A stretch of 64,000 nt of DNA from Okeania sp. KiyG1 (lineage in GTDB: Bacteria > Cyanobacteriota > Cyanobacteriia > Cyanobacteriales > Microcoleaceae), in assembly GCF_014132355.1 (NCBI RefSeq), contig NZ_BLZO01000071.1, forward strand, positions 1 through 64,000. The letters run 5' to 3'. A program made the translations under genes and the position numbers. Below are positions 11,296 to 20,897 of this stretch, in pieces (within the stretch, counting starts at the first letter, position 1; the number at the start of each line of letters is the position of its first letter). The notes beneath the pieces were generated by a model, which was given only the letters and a program-made list of their open reading frames with translations, searched no databases and was not told the DNA's origin.

Positions 11296-11554
11296 TAACC
11301 CACATTCCGCACCACAAAATGTAGCAACCGAATCAGGAGTCAGGAGTCAGGAGTCAGGATACAGAATTTGGGAGAAAACCATAGCTACTGTAATTGAGTA
11401 ATAAATCAAGCAAGTATTTATGCTTAATTATTTACTCGGAATTTAATCAACGAAAAAAGTAATTGAGATGATTTGCATAGTATAAATGCCTACCAAGCTA
11501 CGAATTTATATACTACTTTTAATGTTACAAATTGAAGTGCGGAATGTAGGTTTT
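11296..11554. mobile_element. MITE-like element with CCACATTCCGCAC ends
   Basis: TAACCCACATTCCGCACC on the left is matched by the inverted AAGTGCGGAATGTAGGTTT on the right. The same right end (TTGAAGTGCGGAATGTGGGTT) is present alone at about 18356-18385. The element carries only short tandem GAGTCAG repeats inside. Confidence 0.6.
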
Positions 11555-12190
11555 AATATTTGTTTGTATGTATAGCAATGTGCGCTGGCTTATGTACAAC
11601 TTACAGGAACTGTCCAAGAGCTAAAAGTCTTATATTATCAGTTTTTTATTCCCCCTGTTGCCTATTGCCTATTGCCTATTGCCTGCGCACAGCGCTATAT
11701 TTTCATTCACAATACAAACAATCTTTTATGCATAAATGCGCAAAAATATACAACTCGATTTTCACTCCTAGCACAAAATATGATTATCCTCACACCAATC
11801 AACAGAATTAAATTAAGCAAAGCAAAAATAGACTCTTAGCAAGACAAGTTTTTCTATATCTTCCATACCTTCTTGGTCAAAGTAATACTCGTAACTCAGT
11901 TCAGTATTATCGATATTGTCAAAATATTTTTCTTACGGCTTGCGAAACTTAATTTATTTTGATTTATTTCCGATGAATAGAATAACAGTATTACAAACCA
12001 TGAAAAATTTGAGAATGTATATTCTGAACTTTAGGTTAATAATACTTTGAATCCATCTAAATAATGTCTGGTTTACAAATATAGCAAACTAAAACTTTAG
12101 TGTAAATATATAGTAAGTAAAATAATAAAAAGTTTTATTAGGTTTTGTCAACATAATTCATAATTTCGCGATCTTTTAGCTTGCTATACA

Positions 12191-12337
12191 AAAGGGAGTG
12201 GGGGAGCACAGGAGTAGGGGAGTAGGGGAGTAGGGGAGTGGGGAGTAGGGAGTAGGGGAGTGGGGAGCAAGGGAGTAGGGGAGTAGGGGAGTGGGGGAGT
12301 AGGGGAGTGGGGAGTAGGGGAGTGGGGGAGTAGGGAA
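12191..12337. repeat. G-rich minisatellite (GGGGAGTA)n
   Basis: About 150 bp of GGGGAGT(A/G) repeats with runs of 3-5 G. Similar tracts lie at 21134-21173, 36895-36967 and 58945-59101. Opposite-strand open frames of proline/leucine repeats here are artefacts. Confidence 0.8.
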
Positions 12338-12563
12338 AAAACCGAAATATATCCTCATTTCTTTTAACTGGAACTGAAGCGATTGTAGCTAACATCATTA
12401 GGTAATTTATCCCCAGTTCAATCAATACCATTACCGTTGCACCGACTGCCCTAAATTTTTCGGTAGTCCTGCATAGTAATGGTGAAGATATATATTTTTA
12501 ATTTCTCCGACACTCCCCACACTCCCCACACTTCCCACAGTCCCCACAATCTCTCTAGCATTA

Positions 12564-13097
12564 CTATGCACCATCACCAATTTTTCTAATCATTATCCGG
12601 TCTCCTACTTTCAAACCTAATTCCTTTGCACGTCTTCCCCGAAGTTCAATTACTCGATCGACTAACACATCAGGTCCATAAGTAGGGCAAGGGTCAGCTA
12701 AACAGGGAGGGGCATTTTCAGCGATCGCCTTAACTATGCCAGAGTTAATAAATATAATATCAAGAGATATCTGGCAATTTTTCATCCAAAAGCTAACTTT
12801 CCGAGGTGGGTCAAAAGAGAATAACATTCCTCGGTCATCAGCAAGTTTAGTCCTGTACATTAAACCTATTGCTTGCTGTTGAGGAGTTTTCGCGACCTCT
12901 AAATTAATTATCTGATTCGATATATGAGCTTTTGCCGTAATTGGTAATATTTGGCCTTGTTGAGATATATGAGAATCTGATATATTTTCAGCTTGTGCTT
13001 GAGTATTAAAAACTTGAACAAATATTATTTGTAGCAAACAGCAAACCAATAGAAATAAGATTATTCTAGACTTAAGCAAACCAATTTTACGACTCAT
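12564..13097 (-). CDS. DUF192 family protein, exported
   Basis: The 177-residue protein has an N-terminal hydrophobic signal (residues 13-33) ending in an AQA-type cleavage site. The DUF192 domain follows: KTPQQQAIGLMYRTKLADDRGMLFSF, then FWMKNCQISLDIIFI and a C-terminal RVIELRGRRAKELGLKVGD. DUF192 proteins are small beta-barrels of unknown role, often periplasmic. The motif CLADPCPTYGP contains two cysteines that could form a disulfide. It is monocistronic; the ATG of MSRKIGLL gives a complete signal peptide. Confidence 0.9.
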   Translation of the reverse strand: MSRKIGLLKSRIILFLLVCCLLQIIFVQVFNTQAQAENISDSHISQQGQILPITAKAHISNQIINLEVAKTPQQQAIGLMYRTKLADDRGMLFSFDPPRKVSFWMKNCQISLDIIFINSGIVKAIAENAPPCLADPCPTYGPDVLVDRVIELRGRRAKELGLKVGDRIMIRKIGDGA

Positions 13098-13143
13098 AAT
13101 TAATTATTTATCAGATGTTCTATCAAAAATGGAGTTTTGAGGA

Positions 13144-13425
13144 CTCCCGGTATAATCTCCGATTTACCGGGAGATGAATCGCGACCAAACAAACAAGCCA
13201 GCATTTCATTGAGATAGAATTATGATACAATGGGAACATGATAACATTGAGTTGTTACTGTGGCCTTTGCAAATCGTAGCATAAATTGACGCTCGTTGGC
13301 GTACTTTCGGGGACTGGCAACAGTCTAGATAAGTGCCACTCAAGCAGTAAACCGAGCATCGTGAGGTTTGGGAATCTCCTGTTATAATCTTTGATTTAAC
13401 GGGAGAGAATGTGAAGTATGTTTGA
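13144..13425 (+). ncRNA. Relic of a TnpB element right end (omega-RNA-like hairpins)
   Basis: Two similar stem-loops are seen, CTCCCGG...CCGGGAG (13144-13173) and CTCCTGTT...AACGGGAG (13376-13405). The second is preceded by GTGAGGTTTGGGAAT and followed by AGAATGTGAAG, resembling the right-end architecture of IS200/IS605 elements whose 3' end encodes a guide RNA scaffold. No TnpB frame survives. A third related hairpin is at 50643-50672 on the other strand. Assignment is by resemblance only. Confidence 0.35.
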
Positions 13426-13458
13426 TTCAGCAGCGCCTAATTTTTTTGATACTTCACG

Positions 13459-13578
13459 AGACATCTCTAATAATAAAAAATCAAATCAATTATCGCACTC
13501 TTATTCATCAATTCTTTCCCCCTACTCTGTAAAGACGTGCCATAGAACGTCACTACTCACTCTTTTCTAGAGATGCCT
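13459..13578. mobile_element. MITE, AGACATCTCC family
   Basis: AGACATCTCTAATAATAAAA and the inverted TTCTAGAGATGCCT bound about 120 bp. It is inverted relative to the copy at 6553. Confidence 0.5.
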
Positions 13579-13702
13579 ATATAGATAGATTCCAAACAAA
13601 AAGGTTATATAAATCAGCTCTAATGTTAGTTTTAGCATTAAGAAACAACTAATGTAACTTTAATTAAAATAAATTTGCCAAGTTCAAATTTATTCCAAGA
13701 CT

Positions 13703-14404
13703 CTAAGTTTCCCTCAAAACATACCCAATACCACGGACTGTTTGAATTAATCGCTTCTCACCTTCTCGTTCAATTTTCAGCCGTAGATATCTAATATATA
13801 CCTCAATTACATTAGACTCACCCAAAAAATCATAACCCCAAACATTTTCCAAAATTTGTTCCCGACTCAATACTTCGCGAGGATGCTCCATTAAAAACCT
13901 TAATAACTCAAATTCCTTCATAGTCAACTCAATACTACGACCATGGCACAAGACCCGCCGAGTAGCCAACTCTAAAATTAAATTCCCAAATCTCAATTGG
14001 TCCTTTTCTGCTGTAGTGGGTTGTAAATAAAAACGGACTAATTTTAAGAATTCATCACTGCGATAAGGCTTAAGAAAATAGTCATCAGCTCCAGACTCCA
14101 GACAAGCAACTCGGTCATCAACTTGGTCACGAGCCATCAACAATAATATAGGCATATTATTACCCATTTCCCTCAGATGGCTACACAATGATAGTCCAGA
14201 CTCACCAGCCAACATTCGGTCAATTACAATCAAAGCAGGTTTAAGTTCTATTGCCTTGTCAAGACCCGCAGTAGAGTTAGTAGCTACAACTGGATGATAG
14301 CCTGACTCTTCTAGATCCAAACTCACATATTGGGCGAGAATTTCATCAGTCTCTATTAGTAAGACTGAACGGTCTCGATCTATAGTTAAGGTAGTCATAG
14401 CCAT
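13703..14404 (-). CDS. nblR: OmpR/PhoB-type response regulator, NblR-like
   Basis: The 233-residue two-domain regulator has a receiver domain (residues ~12-125: acidic pair D20/E21, phospho-acceptor Asp62 in VIDRML, Lys in FLKPYRSDE) followed by an OmpR winged helix with LTMKEFELLRFLMEHP and the wing TVRGIGYVLRE. The N-terminus and the atypical DRMLAGESGLSLC phosphorylation loop are like NblR, the cyanobacterial regulator of phycobilisome breakdown and stress survival. The family is certain; the NblR assignment is from memory. No histidine kinase gene is adjacent. MTTLTIDRD (two codons in) is an equally possible start. Confidence 0.85.
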   Translation of the reverse strand: MAMTTLTIDRDRSVLLIETDEILAQYVSLDLEESGYHPVVATNSTAGLDKAIELKPALIVIDRMLAGESGLSLCSHLREMGNNMPILLLMARDQVDDRVACLESGADDYFLKPYRSDEFLKLVRFYLQPTTAEKDQLRFGNLILELATRRVLCHGRSIELTMKEFELLRFLMEHPREVLSREQILENVWGYDFLGESNVIEVYIRYLRLKIEREGEKRLIQTVRGIGYVLRET

Positions 14405-14410
14405 AAGATT

Positions 14411-14562
14411 TTAGTTGTGAGATATTGGAGACTTTTAGGCAACAGCTCATCTGGCAACAGGGAATAAGGAAGAAACGAATACATAAGAATAAGATAACTG
14501 CTATATTCTATACTTTAAAGGAACACCTCAATTCTCACATCTGATTCGGTGATTCCTATATT
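14411..14562. mobile_element. MITE-like element, TATAGCAAT family, degenerate copy
   Basis: It shares the subterminal TTGTGAGATATTGGAGACTT and CAATTCTCACATCTGATTC segments with the element at 24173-24338. The outer TATAGCAAT tips are eroded. It lies in the promoter region of the NblR-like gene. Confidence 0.55.
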
Positions 14563-14661
14563 TCTGTACAACATTTATTATACTAAGCTCCTCTCATATA
14601 ATCCTGGCATATTGAAGTTAATCTAGCATTGAGAATTGTGAAAAATAACTACCAGGCTAAT

Positions 14662-15579
14662 TTAAGGCAATTCCACAGAAGTTGGCTTGGCAATGTGCGG
14701 TAGTCCCCATCCCAATTTCTCGCGCAGAACATGGAAAAACTCCGGTGGCTTTAGTCTAATGAAACGCGCCTTATAATGCGATCGCTTCACTCGTACTCGG
14801 TCCTCTGGCAAGACATAACATCCTCCATTACCATCTACAATCATCATCATACGATCTGTACTAGCAGGGAAAACAGTTACTGGCTCAGTATCAGCAAAAA
14901 CCAAAGCACGAGATGCTAGAGAATGGGGACAAATAGGCGAAAGCTCCAAAACGGGAACTCCCGGAGTCACAACAGGGCCACCTGCCGATAAAGAATAAGC
15001 AGTAGAACCAGTAGGAGTAGAAATAATAATACCGTCTGCCGCAATATCTATAGGAGCGTGCCGACCAATTTCGATTTCAAAATGGCACATACAGGTCATA
15101 GGTTCCCGATGTAAAACCATTTCATTTAAACAAAGGGCTTCCCATAATAATTCATTATCTCGGAACAGACGTACTTCTAGCATTGTCCGTTCTTCTACTT
15201 CATAGTTTCCGGCTAATACCTGTTCGATAGCTGGATATAACTGATTAACAAATGTCTCAGTTAAGAAACCCATGTGACCTGTATTGACGGCCAATAGTGG
15301 AATATGGCAAGGTGCTACTTGACGAAATGCAGATAAGACTGTACCATCCCCTCCTAAGACAACGGCAAATGTCATGTCTTTGGTAAAGCCAGAGGGAACT
15401 AATTGGTCTATAGAAGTATGACATAAGGGACGTTCTAGGCTGGGATAACCTAAAATTCCTCCCGATCCATTGTTGATGTGAATATCATAGCCATAAGTTG
15501 TCAGCTTGTCTTTTAACTCATTAGTTATGCGACAAGCTATTGGTTTGGCATCGTTATAAATAATTCCTATTTTTGACAC
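14662..15579 (-). CDS. nadK: NAD(+) kinase
   Basis: This 305-residue enzyme phosphorylates NAD+ to NADP+ using ATP. The hallmark GGDGT (residues 76-80, [15 protein letters not shown]) is followed by [19 protein letters not shown], the nucleotide-binding [21 protein letters not shown] and a C-terminal VDGNGG. Cyanobacteria usually carry two NAD kinases; this resembles the ~305-residue form. Its ATG lies only ~53 bp from a 26-unit palindromic array that occupies the region where a promoter would be expected, so expression may be influenced by it. Confidence 0.95.
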   Translation of the reverse strand: MSKIGIIYNDAKPIACRITNELKDKLTTYGYDIHINNGSGGILGYPSLERPLCHTSIDQLVPSGFTKDMTFAVVLGGDGTVLSAFRQVAPCHIPLLAVNTGHMGFLTETFVNQLYPAIEQVLAGNYEVEERTMLEVRLFRDNELLWEALCLNEMVLHREPMTCMCHFEIEIGRHAPIDIAADGIIISTPTGSTAYSLSAGGPVVTPGVPVLELSPICPHSLASRALVFADTEPVTVFPASTDRMMMIVDGNGGCYVLPEDRVRVKRSHYKARFIRLKPPEFFHVLREKLGWGLPHIAKPTSVELP

Positions 15580-15631
15580 TCTAAAAAATCTAGTTCAGGG
15601 TGGTCATACCGTTTCACGGAAGTCAAAAGTA

Positions 15632-16299
15632 GGGGCGAATGGCATTCGCCCGTACAAAAGGCGAATGGCATTCGCCCGTACAAAAAGGCGAATGGCATTC
15701 GCCCGTACAAAAGGCGAATGGCATTCGCCCGTACAAAAGGCGAATGGCATTCGCCCGTACAAAGGCGAATGGCATTCGCCCGTACAAAGGCGAATGGCAT
15801 TCGCCCGTACAAAAGGCGAATGGCATTCGCCCGTACAAAAGGCGAATGGCATTCGCCCGTACAAAAGGCGAATGGCATTCGCCCGTACAAAGGCGAATGG
15901 CATTCGCCCGTACAAAGGCGAATGGCATTCGCCCGTACAAAGGCGAATGGCATTCGCCCGTACAAAAGGCGAATGGCATTCGCCCGTACAAAAGGCGAAT
16001 GGCATTCGCCCGTACAAAAGGCGAATGGCATTCGCCCGTACAAAAGGCGAATGGCATTCGCCCGTACAAAGGCGAATGGCATTCGCCCGTACAAAGGCGA
16101 ATGGCATTCGCCCGTACAAAAGGCGAATGGCATTCGCCCGTACAAAGGCGAATGGCATTCGCCCGTACAAAGGCGAATGGCATTCGCCCGTACAAAAGGC
16201 GAATGGCATTCGCCCGTACAAAGGCGAATGGCATTCGCCCGTACAAAGGCGAATGGCATTCGCCCGTACAAAAGGCGAATGGCATTCGCCCGTACAAAA
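15632..16299. repeat. Tandem array of 26 palindromic 24-27-bp units
   Basis: Each unit is the palindrome GGCGAATGGCATTCGCC (8-bp arms, 1-nt centre) followed by CGTACAAA with one to three extra A. I count 26 units with essentially no substitutions; only the A-run length varies. Because the units contain no stop in any frame, long open frames of 197-250 codons appear on both strands; these are artefacts. Single dispersed relatives are at about 4250, 31340, 35765 and 48805-48855. Confidence 0.95.
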
Positions 16300-16538
16300 G
16301 TCATGCATTAAGATTTTATGGACTAATAACTTTAAAGTTCCAGTAATTTCAGGCAATTATTTCACATATATAGCTTGTATAGTTTACAACTATTTTTTTT
16401 TGACCAAAAAATAAGGTCTCAAGGCTCTGGTTTTCCTAGGTCATGCTGCGCAAACAGCTAGAGGTACTGATAAGGCAGTTCCTCCGGAGGAGGCTAACTG
16501 ATAACTGAGATGATAACCTTAAAAATTGGTATTAAACT

Positions 16539-17516
16539 TTAGAAAAAGAAAGGTTTATTCTTGGAGGTTGATTTTCCTAGTTTTGCTTGCTCGTACTCTA
16601 TTTCCTTCAACTTTTTCATAATCCGACTATAGTATTCTTGCAGATAAGATTCTAGTGTGGTTATTTCTTCAGGATTAATGCCAAATACAGGATAAACATC
16701 GTCCATTGAAGCTGTTAAAGGCTGACTGTTGGCTAATACTTCTGCAAAAGCTAGTCTATCCGAGACATTCCAACCCCATTGAAATGACCTAGTAAGCTGA
16801 CGAAATATACGCAATAAGTTAATATTTGTACGGGTTACTTTTGCTTTTTCTCCAGACAGTCTTTCACACATCCGAATAATTTCACTGGCATCCCAAGCAC
16901 GGGGACCTACTACAGGAAAGCTTTGATTTTCTGTTTCGGGAAGTGAAATAGCACGGACAGCAAACTTGGCAATATCTTGAGTATCCATATATGCAATGGC
17001 TGTTCCTTGACCGGGAACCCAAACTGCTTGTTTGTCTAAAATTGGCACTGCATACTGACCAATTAATCCCTGTAAAAAACCACAGGGTTTTAAGATCGTG
17101 TATTTTAAGCCAGATTCAGCAATAAAAAGTTCTGTACATCGCTTAATTTCTAGGAGAGGGACTTGGGGGTATTTCTCTGCATTTAAAAAGGAGAAAAATA
17201 TGAAACGTTCTACACCTTTAGCCACTAGAGCTTGAATTAGCGCTACTTTTCCTTCCCAGTCTACCTGTTTAATACTCAGAGAGTCTGTTGGTCTGGAAGT
17301 TGCAGCATCAATAACTGCATCAACTCCTTCCAAAGCTGGTAGTAGAGTTTTAGGCTTACAGAGATTTCCTCCTATTAGTTCAGCCCCCCACTCTTTCAAA
17401 AAAGATGCTCTACTGTAGCTTCTGATTAAGCAGCTTACTTCATAACCTTCGTTTAGGGCACAACGTACTATTTGTCTACCAAGAGTACCAGTAGCCCCGA
17501 CGATTAATAGTTTCAT
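16539..17516 (-). CDS. ycf39: Ycf39-like NmrA-type SDR protein (photosystem II assembly)
   Basis: The 325-residue atypical short-chain dehydrogenase begins MKLLIVGATGTLGRQIVR, an NAD(P)-binding Rossmann motif. It continues with VDAVIDAATSRP, FIFFSFLNAEKYPQVPLLEIK and YTILKPCGFLQGLIGQYAVPI, all characteristic of Ycf39. Ycf39 works with high-light-inducible proteins to deliver chlorophyll to newly made D1 during photosystem II assembly. There is no catalytic YxxxK of classical SDRs, as expected. petM lies about 390 bp upstream on the same strand, with repeats between. Confidence 0.92.
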   Translation of the reverse strand: MKLLIVGATGTLGRQIVRCALNEGYEVSCLIRSYSRASFLKEWGAELIGGNLCKPKTLLPALEGVDAVIDAATSRPTDSLSIKQVDWEGKVALIQALVAKGVERFIFFSFLNAEKYPQVPLLEIKRCTELFIAESGLKYTILKPCGFLQGLIGQYAVPILDKQAVWVPGQGTAIAYMDTQDIAKFAVRAISLPETENQSFPVVGPRAWDASEIIRMCERLSGEKAKVTRTNINLLRIFRQLTRSFQWGWNVSDRLAFAEVLANSQPLTASMDDVYPVFGINPEEITTLESYLQEYYSRIMKKLKEIEYEQAKLGKSTSKNKPFFF

Positions 17517-17905
17517 AAACAGTTTTTTAATTATATTAAAGATTCTTTATCACTCTATCAAACTTCTCTCATTTTTTTACAAAACTTAATATTTTGAGTT
17601 AAATATATTTGAGTTTATATTTTTAATCTGTTAAATTTACCATAAAATTTATAAAAAGTAAATTCTTACGGTTTTTCATCATCGACGGTATGGGGCGCTT
17701 TTGTAGTCCCAAAGGAGGGTGCAGCTCTGGCGTGAAGTTTGCAGCGTAGGGTCAGACCAGACCCTGTACTCCCCACACAGACTACACTCCCCTATATTTT
17801 TAAATTAAATAAACAGATAAATAGATCCCAAATGGGTTCTATATGTCTTTTTATGTGGACTATTTGCGCTGACTGCTAGTAGCTGATAGCTGACAGCTAG
17901 TTAAA
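17517..17905. other. Interval between petM and ycf39
   Basis: The sequence is AT-rich next to ycf39, then holds GC-rich short repeats (GGTATGGGGCGCTTTTGTAG, AAAGGAGGGTGCAGCTCTGG) and TAGCTGATAGCTGACAGCTA motifs also found in the GTAAGCATTCAG elements. No gene is seen. Confidence 0.5.
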
Positions 17906-18007
17906 TTATTCGCCTCCTTGTAATTTAAGTAATAGGAAACCTCCTGCTAAACCAATCAGAATTATAGAAAAAGACAAAATAGCTGCATTGAAAATCTCGC
18001 CACTCAT
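17906..18007 (-). CDS. petM: Cytochrome b6f complex subunit 7
   Basis: The 33-residue protein MSGEIFNAAILSFSIILIGL...LLKLQGGE is a single transmembrane helix. The MSGEIFNAA start and LLKxQGxE end are the PetM signature. PetM is a small peripheral helix stabilising the b6f complex that links the photosystems. It was found by reading the minus strand, being too short for ordinary ORF listing. The start ATG is followed by an uninterrupted frame to TAA. Confidence 0.95.
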   Translation of the reverse strand: MSGEIFNAAILSFSIILIGLAGGFLLLKLQGGE

Positions 18008-18588
18008 ATTCTTAAAATACTCCTAGTAATTTGTGATATATATTTTAAGACATTTTGACTTCTTCCCAAACTAAAGTCACATACCAAGCGTGAAAAAAGA
18101 ATGCTACAAAAAGGTAGATATTGATCGGATATGCTTAAAAATAGCTACTCCAGTTCATTTAAGATAGTTATCCCTATCTTTTTTCCCTTTTTTTCAATAT
18201 TTACCCCTTCTTCCTTCTTCCCTCTTCCTTCTTTCTTACTTCTACCATTTGTAACAAACATTGATCAAATTGGTAATACAGTAGTTTCCGCGCGTTATGA
18301 GCTACATATCTTCACGGCTTGAGGGAGTAGACTGTTTTTCATGCTAATTTTGATACTACAAATTGAAGTGCGGAATGTGGGTTAGAACAATCTTGGGACA
18401 ATTCTTACTCCTACCTCTTCTAAATTCCCATTTCTCCTGACTTCCTCCCAGGAGGGGAGGGGAGAGGCGAGGGGTGGGTTGTCTCCTGACTCCTACCCCT
18501 ACTAAAAGACTTTTTCAGCAAACCCTAATTATTAATTATTCATTATTAATTATTCATTATTCGGTAAGTATTCTTCAATGCAATAAAT
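18008..18588. other. Repeat-rich interval upstream of pdxA
   Basis: It contains a pyrimidine-rich tract (TTCTTCCTTCTTCCCTCTTCC), a lone CCACATTCCGCAC-type end (about 18356-18385) fused to a left-truncated TTAGGGTTTGCTGA MITE (about 18388-18531, right end TTTCAGCAAACCCTAATTA), and short AATTATTCATTATT repeats. No gene is seen. Confidence 0.55.
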
Positions 18589-19659
18589 ATGAAAATACCA
18601 GGAACAGAAATAGAAAATACAAATCCTCGTTTAGCAGTGACAGTTGGAGACCCTGGGGGTATTGGACCAGAAATAATTCTTAAGGCTTTAGCAGACCCGA
18701 CTGTTACAGAAAATTGTGACTTGACAATTATAGGCAGTCATCGAATTTTGCAACAAACCTACCAAAAACTATCTCAATTGTCGAAAAAAACTCAATCGCC
18801 AGAATTACTTGTCAACTGGGAAAATTTAAAAATTTTAGATGTAGAGTTTAATGGAAAATTAGAAAATATCTTTCTCGGCAAAGGTAATGCTGTGAGTGGG
18901 GAAGCTAGCTTTTGTTTCATGGAAACAGCTATTGCTCAGACTTTAGCTGGAAAATTTCAAGGTATTGTCACTGCTCCTATTTCCAAAACTTGCTGGCAGA
19001 TGGCTGGTCATAAATACCCTGGTCAAACTGAACTTTTAGCAGAAAAAGCAGGGGTAAAAAAATTTGGGATGCTATTTTTTGCGCGATCGCCCCACAGTAA
19101 TTTTGTACTCCGCTCCCTTTTAGCGACCACACATATACCATTATGTCAAGTACCAAAAGCTTTGACGCCAGAGTTGCTGAGTTGGAAATTAGAATTGCTT
19201 ATAGAAAGTTTACAAAAAGATTTTGGGATTTCTCGGCCAAAAATTGCTGTTGCTGGTTTAAATCCTCACAGTGGAGAAAATGGACAATTAGGAACAGAAG
19301 AACAAGATTGGCTCATCCCTTGGTTGGACAAACAACGCGATCGCCGACCGGACATACAGTTAGATGGGCCAGTACCACCGGATACGATGTGGGTCAAACC
19401 AGGTCAAGCTTGGCTAGGTTTACCAGCTCAAACTTATGATGCTTATTTAGCGTTATATCATGACCAGGGCTTAATTCCAGTCAAGCTAATGGCTTTTGAT
19501 TTAGCAGTGAATACTACCATTGGTTTACCATTTGTTCGTACTTCTCCTGACCATGGTACAGCTTTTGATATTGCGGGTCAGGGTATTGCTGATGGGACGA
19601 GTATGAAGGCAGCAATAAAGTTAGCTAAAGAATTGATATTACAGAGAAGTTATTCATAG
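18589..19659 (+). CDS. pdxA: 4-hydroxythreonine-4-phosphate dehydrogenase
   Basis: The 356-residue enzyme oxidises 4-phosphohydroxy-threonine in pyridoxal-5'-phosphate synthesis. The N-terminal [13 protein letters not shown] motif is typical. The three metal-binding histidines lie in [22 protein letters not shown] and [10 protein letters not shown]. The length is slightly above the usual ~330 through a polar N-terminal extension and an insertion ([15 protein letters not shown]). It is monocistronic. Confidence 0.96.
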   Translation: MKIPGTEIENTNPRLAVTVGDPGGIGPEIILKALADPTVTENCDLTIIGSHRILQQTYQKLSQLSKKTQSPELLVNWENLKILDVEFNGKLENIFLGKGNAVSGEASFCFMETAIAQTLAGKFQGIVTAPISKTCWQMAGHKYPGQTELLAEKAGVKKFGMLFFARSPHSNFVLRSLLATTHIPLCQVPKALTPELLSWKLELLIESLQKDFGISRPKIAVAGLNPHSGENGQLGTEEQDWLIPWLDKQRDRRPDIQLDGPVPPDTMWVKPGQAWLGLPAQTYDAYLALYHDQGLIPVKLMAFDLAVNTTIGLPFVRTSPDHGTAFDIAGQGIADGTSMKAAIKLAKELILQRSYS

Positions 19660-20014
19660 AATTGTTTCTGCAATAGTTGACTTAGGGAATCTACAATCTA
19701 AAATATACAAATAAGAGGTACAAAAAGCTGACAAATTTGATTGTCAAGCAAATATACCTACTAATACCATTTTAGTTGGCTCTCATATGATGTTCAACTC
19801 TATGGAGTGAAATGTAAATGTGGCTCGCGCTTACTGTTAAGGTTAAATGATTGGCTTTTACCCATATTTTTAATTCTATAAAGCTGAATGCTGACAAAAT
19901 TATTACTCTTAAATAAGCCTATTAAGCAATGAGTTAAAAAATAATAAAATGGTAAAAAATCAAAATTTATTGTAGACAAATTTGAAAAGTATATCCTTTA
20001 CTATCCAGGGAAAA
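19660..20014. other. Gap, nothing recognised
   Basis: AT-rich sequence with no repeat family I can match and no plausible frame. Confidence 0.5.
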
Positions 20015-20782
20015 ATGGATTATGAAACTTTAGGAAAAGCAGGAGGAATTAGCACAACTCCTGGTACACCCCAATGGGCACTTGCTATTAAGTTAAAACT
20101 ACAATCTGTTCTGAAAAAAGATGTAGTTGCTCATGGGGAACAATTAAAAGCATGGCGTGAATTAATGAAACAGCCAGCAGCTTATCAACAATTACTTGAT
20201 GAGCAAGGAAAACCATTTAATAGCTATGAAGAATTATGTCGTGCTCAACCACCTTATGGATTAGGTTGTGAAGCTGGAGAAATTGAAGAGTTAATTAGTA
20301 GATTAGAATCAACTGAAACAAAAACAGTCGAACTGCCGGAAGACCCATTAAAAGATTTAGGAAATCCATCAAATTATTTTCATAAATTCTCTAAACTTGT
20401 AGAAGCTTGCCCAGATAATCAAGCTTTAAATGCACCTAAAATCGGGCAGATTTTAGATTATGCTCATAGCACTGCTCAATTATGGAGAAAAAGATGGGAA
20501 CATTTAGGATGGTTAGAACAATCAAAAAGTAGTGGGAGAGGTTTTTACCAAATTACTGAATCAGGAAAAAATGCAGTTAAAAATTGGTTAGAGCAACAGC
20601 CAGAAGGTAAATTGAATGAAGAACTATGGGTAGTAGTTCCTAAAAATCCTCAAAAGGCAGCAGAAAAATTAATTAGGTCGTTTAAAGATGAAGATTTAAG
20701 AGAGATTTACAAACTAATTGGAGAGTCTTTTAGTCAAGAATTAACTGTATTTCATTCAGATTTAGATTCAGATATGGAATAA
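20015..20782 (+). CDS. Hypothetical protein with C-terminal winged-helix-like region
   Basis: The 255-residue soluble protein is not assigned to a family. The N-terminal third (KAWRELMKQPAAYQQLL, FNSYEELCRAQPPYGLGC) resembles cyanobacterial hypothetical proteins seen in mobile or accessory loci. Residues ~135-195 (APKIGQILDYAHSTAQLWRK, GWLEQSKSSGRGFYQITESG) look like a winged-helix DNA-binding unit. I choose the ATG with CCAGGGA six bases upstream; an in-frame TTG at 19982 would add 11 residues. It lies at the edge of the accessory region next to uvrB. Confidence 0.7.
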   Translation: MDYETLGKAGGISTTPGTPQWALAIKLKLQSVLKKDVVAHGEQLKAWRELMKQPAAYQQLLDEQGKPFNSYEELCRAQPPYGLGCEAGEIEELISRLESTETKTVELPEDPLKDLGNPSNYFHKFSKLVEACPDNQALNAPKIGQILDYAHSTAQLWRKRWEHLGWLEQSKSSGRGFYQITESGKNAVKNWLEQQPEGKLNEELWVVVPKNPQKAAEKLIRSFKDEDLREIYKLIGESFSQELTVFHSDLDSDME

Positions 20783-20799
20783 AATTTAGTGTTTGGTTA

Positions 20800-20897
20800 T
20801 TACCGAATAATTAAGGTTGAAACCCTTTTCTTTAAAGGAGAAATAAGAAAAAATTTTCCTTTAAGTCAATCCTCTTCTTTTCAAGGAGAGGTAATAA
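20800..20897. mobile_element. MITE-like element, TTACCGAATAATT family, copy 2
   Basis: Starts TTACCGAATAATTAAGG and ends AAGGAGAGGTAATAATTA; opposite orientation to the copies at 7763 and 56302. Confidence 0.6.

Larger units (their letters stand above)
10718..12563. other. 1.8-kb gene-free interval with a MITE and a minisatellite
   Basis: The interval holds the CCACATTCCGCAC element (11296-11554), a GGGGAGTAGGGGAGT minisatellite (12191-12337), and an inverted repeat GCATAGTAATGGTG / CATTACTATGCACCAT around 12470-12575. No frame longer than the repeats is convincing. Confidence 0.55.

Noticed and set aside
12138-12431. Proline/leucine/serine-rich ORFs on the minus strand
   Set aside because: Translation of the GGGGAGT minisatellite.
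15632-16299. Possible CRISPR array
   Set aside because: Intervals between palindromes are invariant CGTACAAA with one to three A; there are no unique spacers and no cas genes nearby.
15567-16414. Six open reading frames of 197-250 codons on both strands
   Set aside because: They are translations of the 24-27-bp palindrome array, which has no stops in any frame. The peptides are pure repeats with no independent signal.
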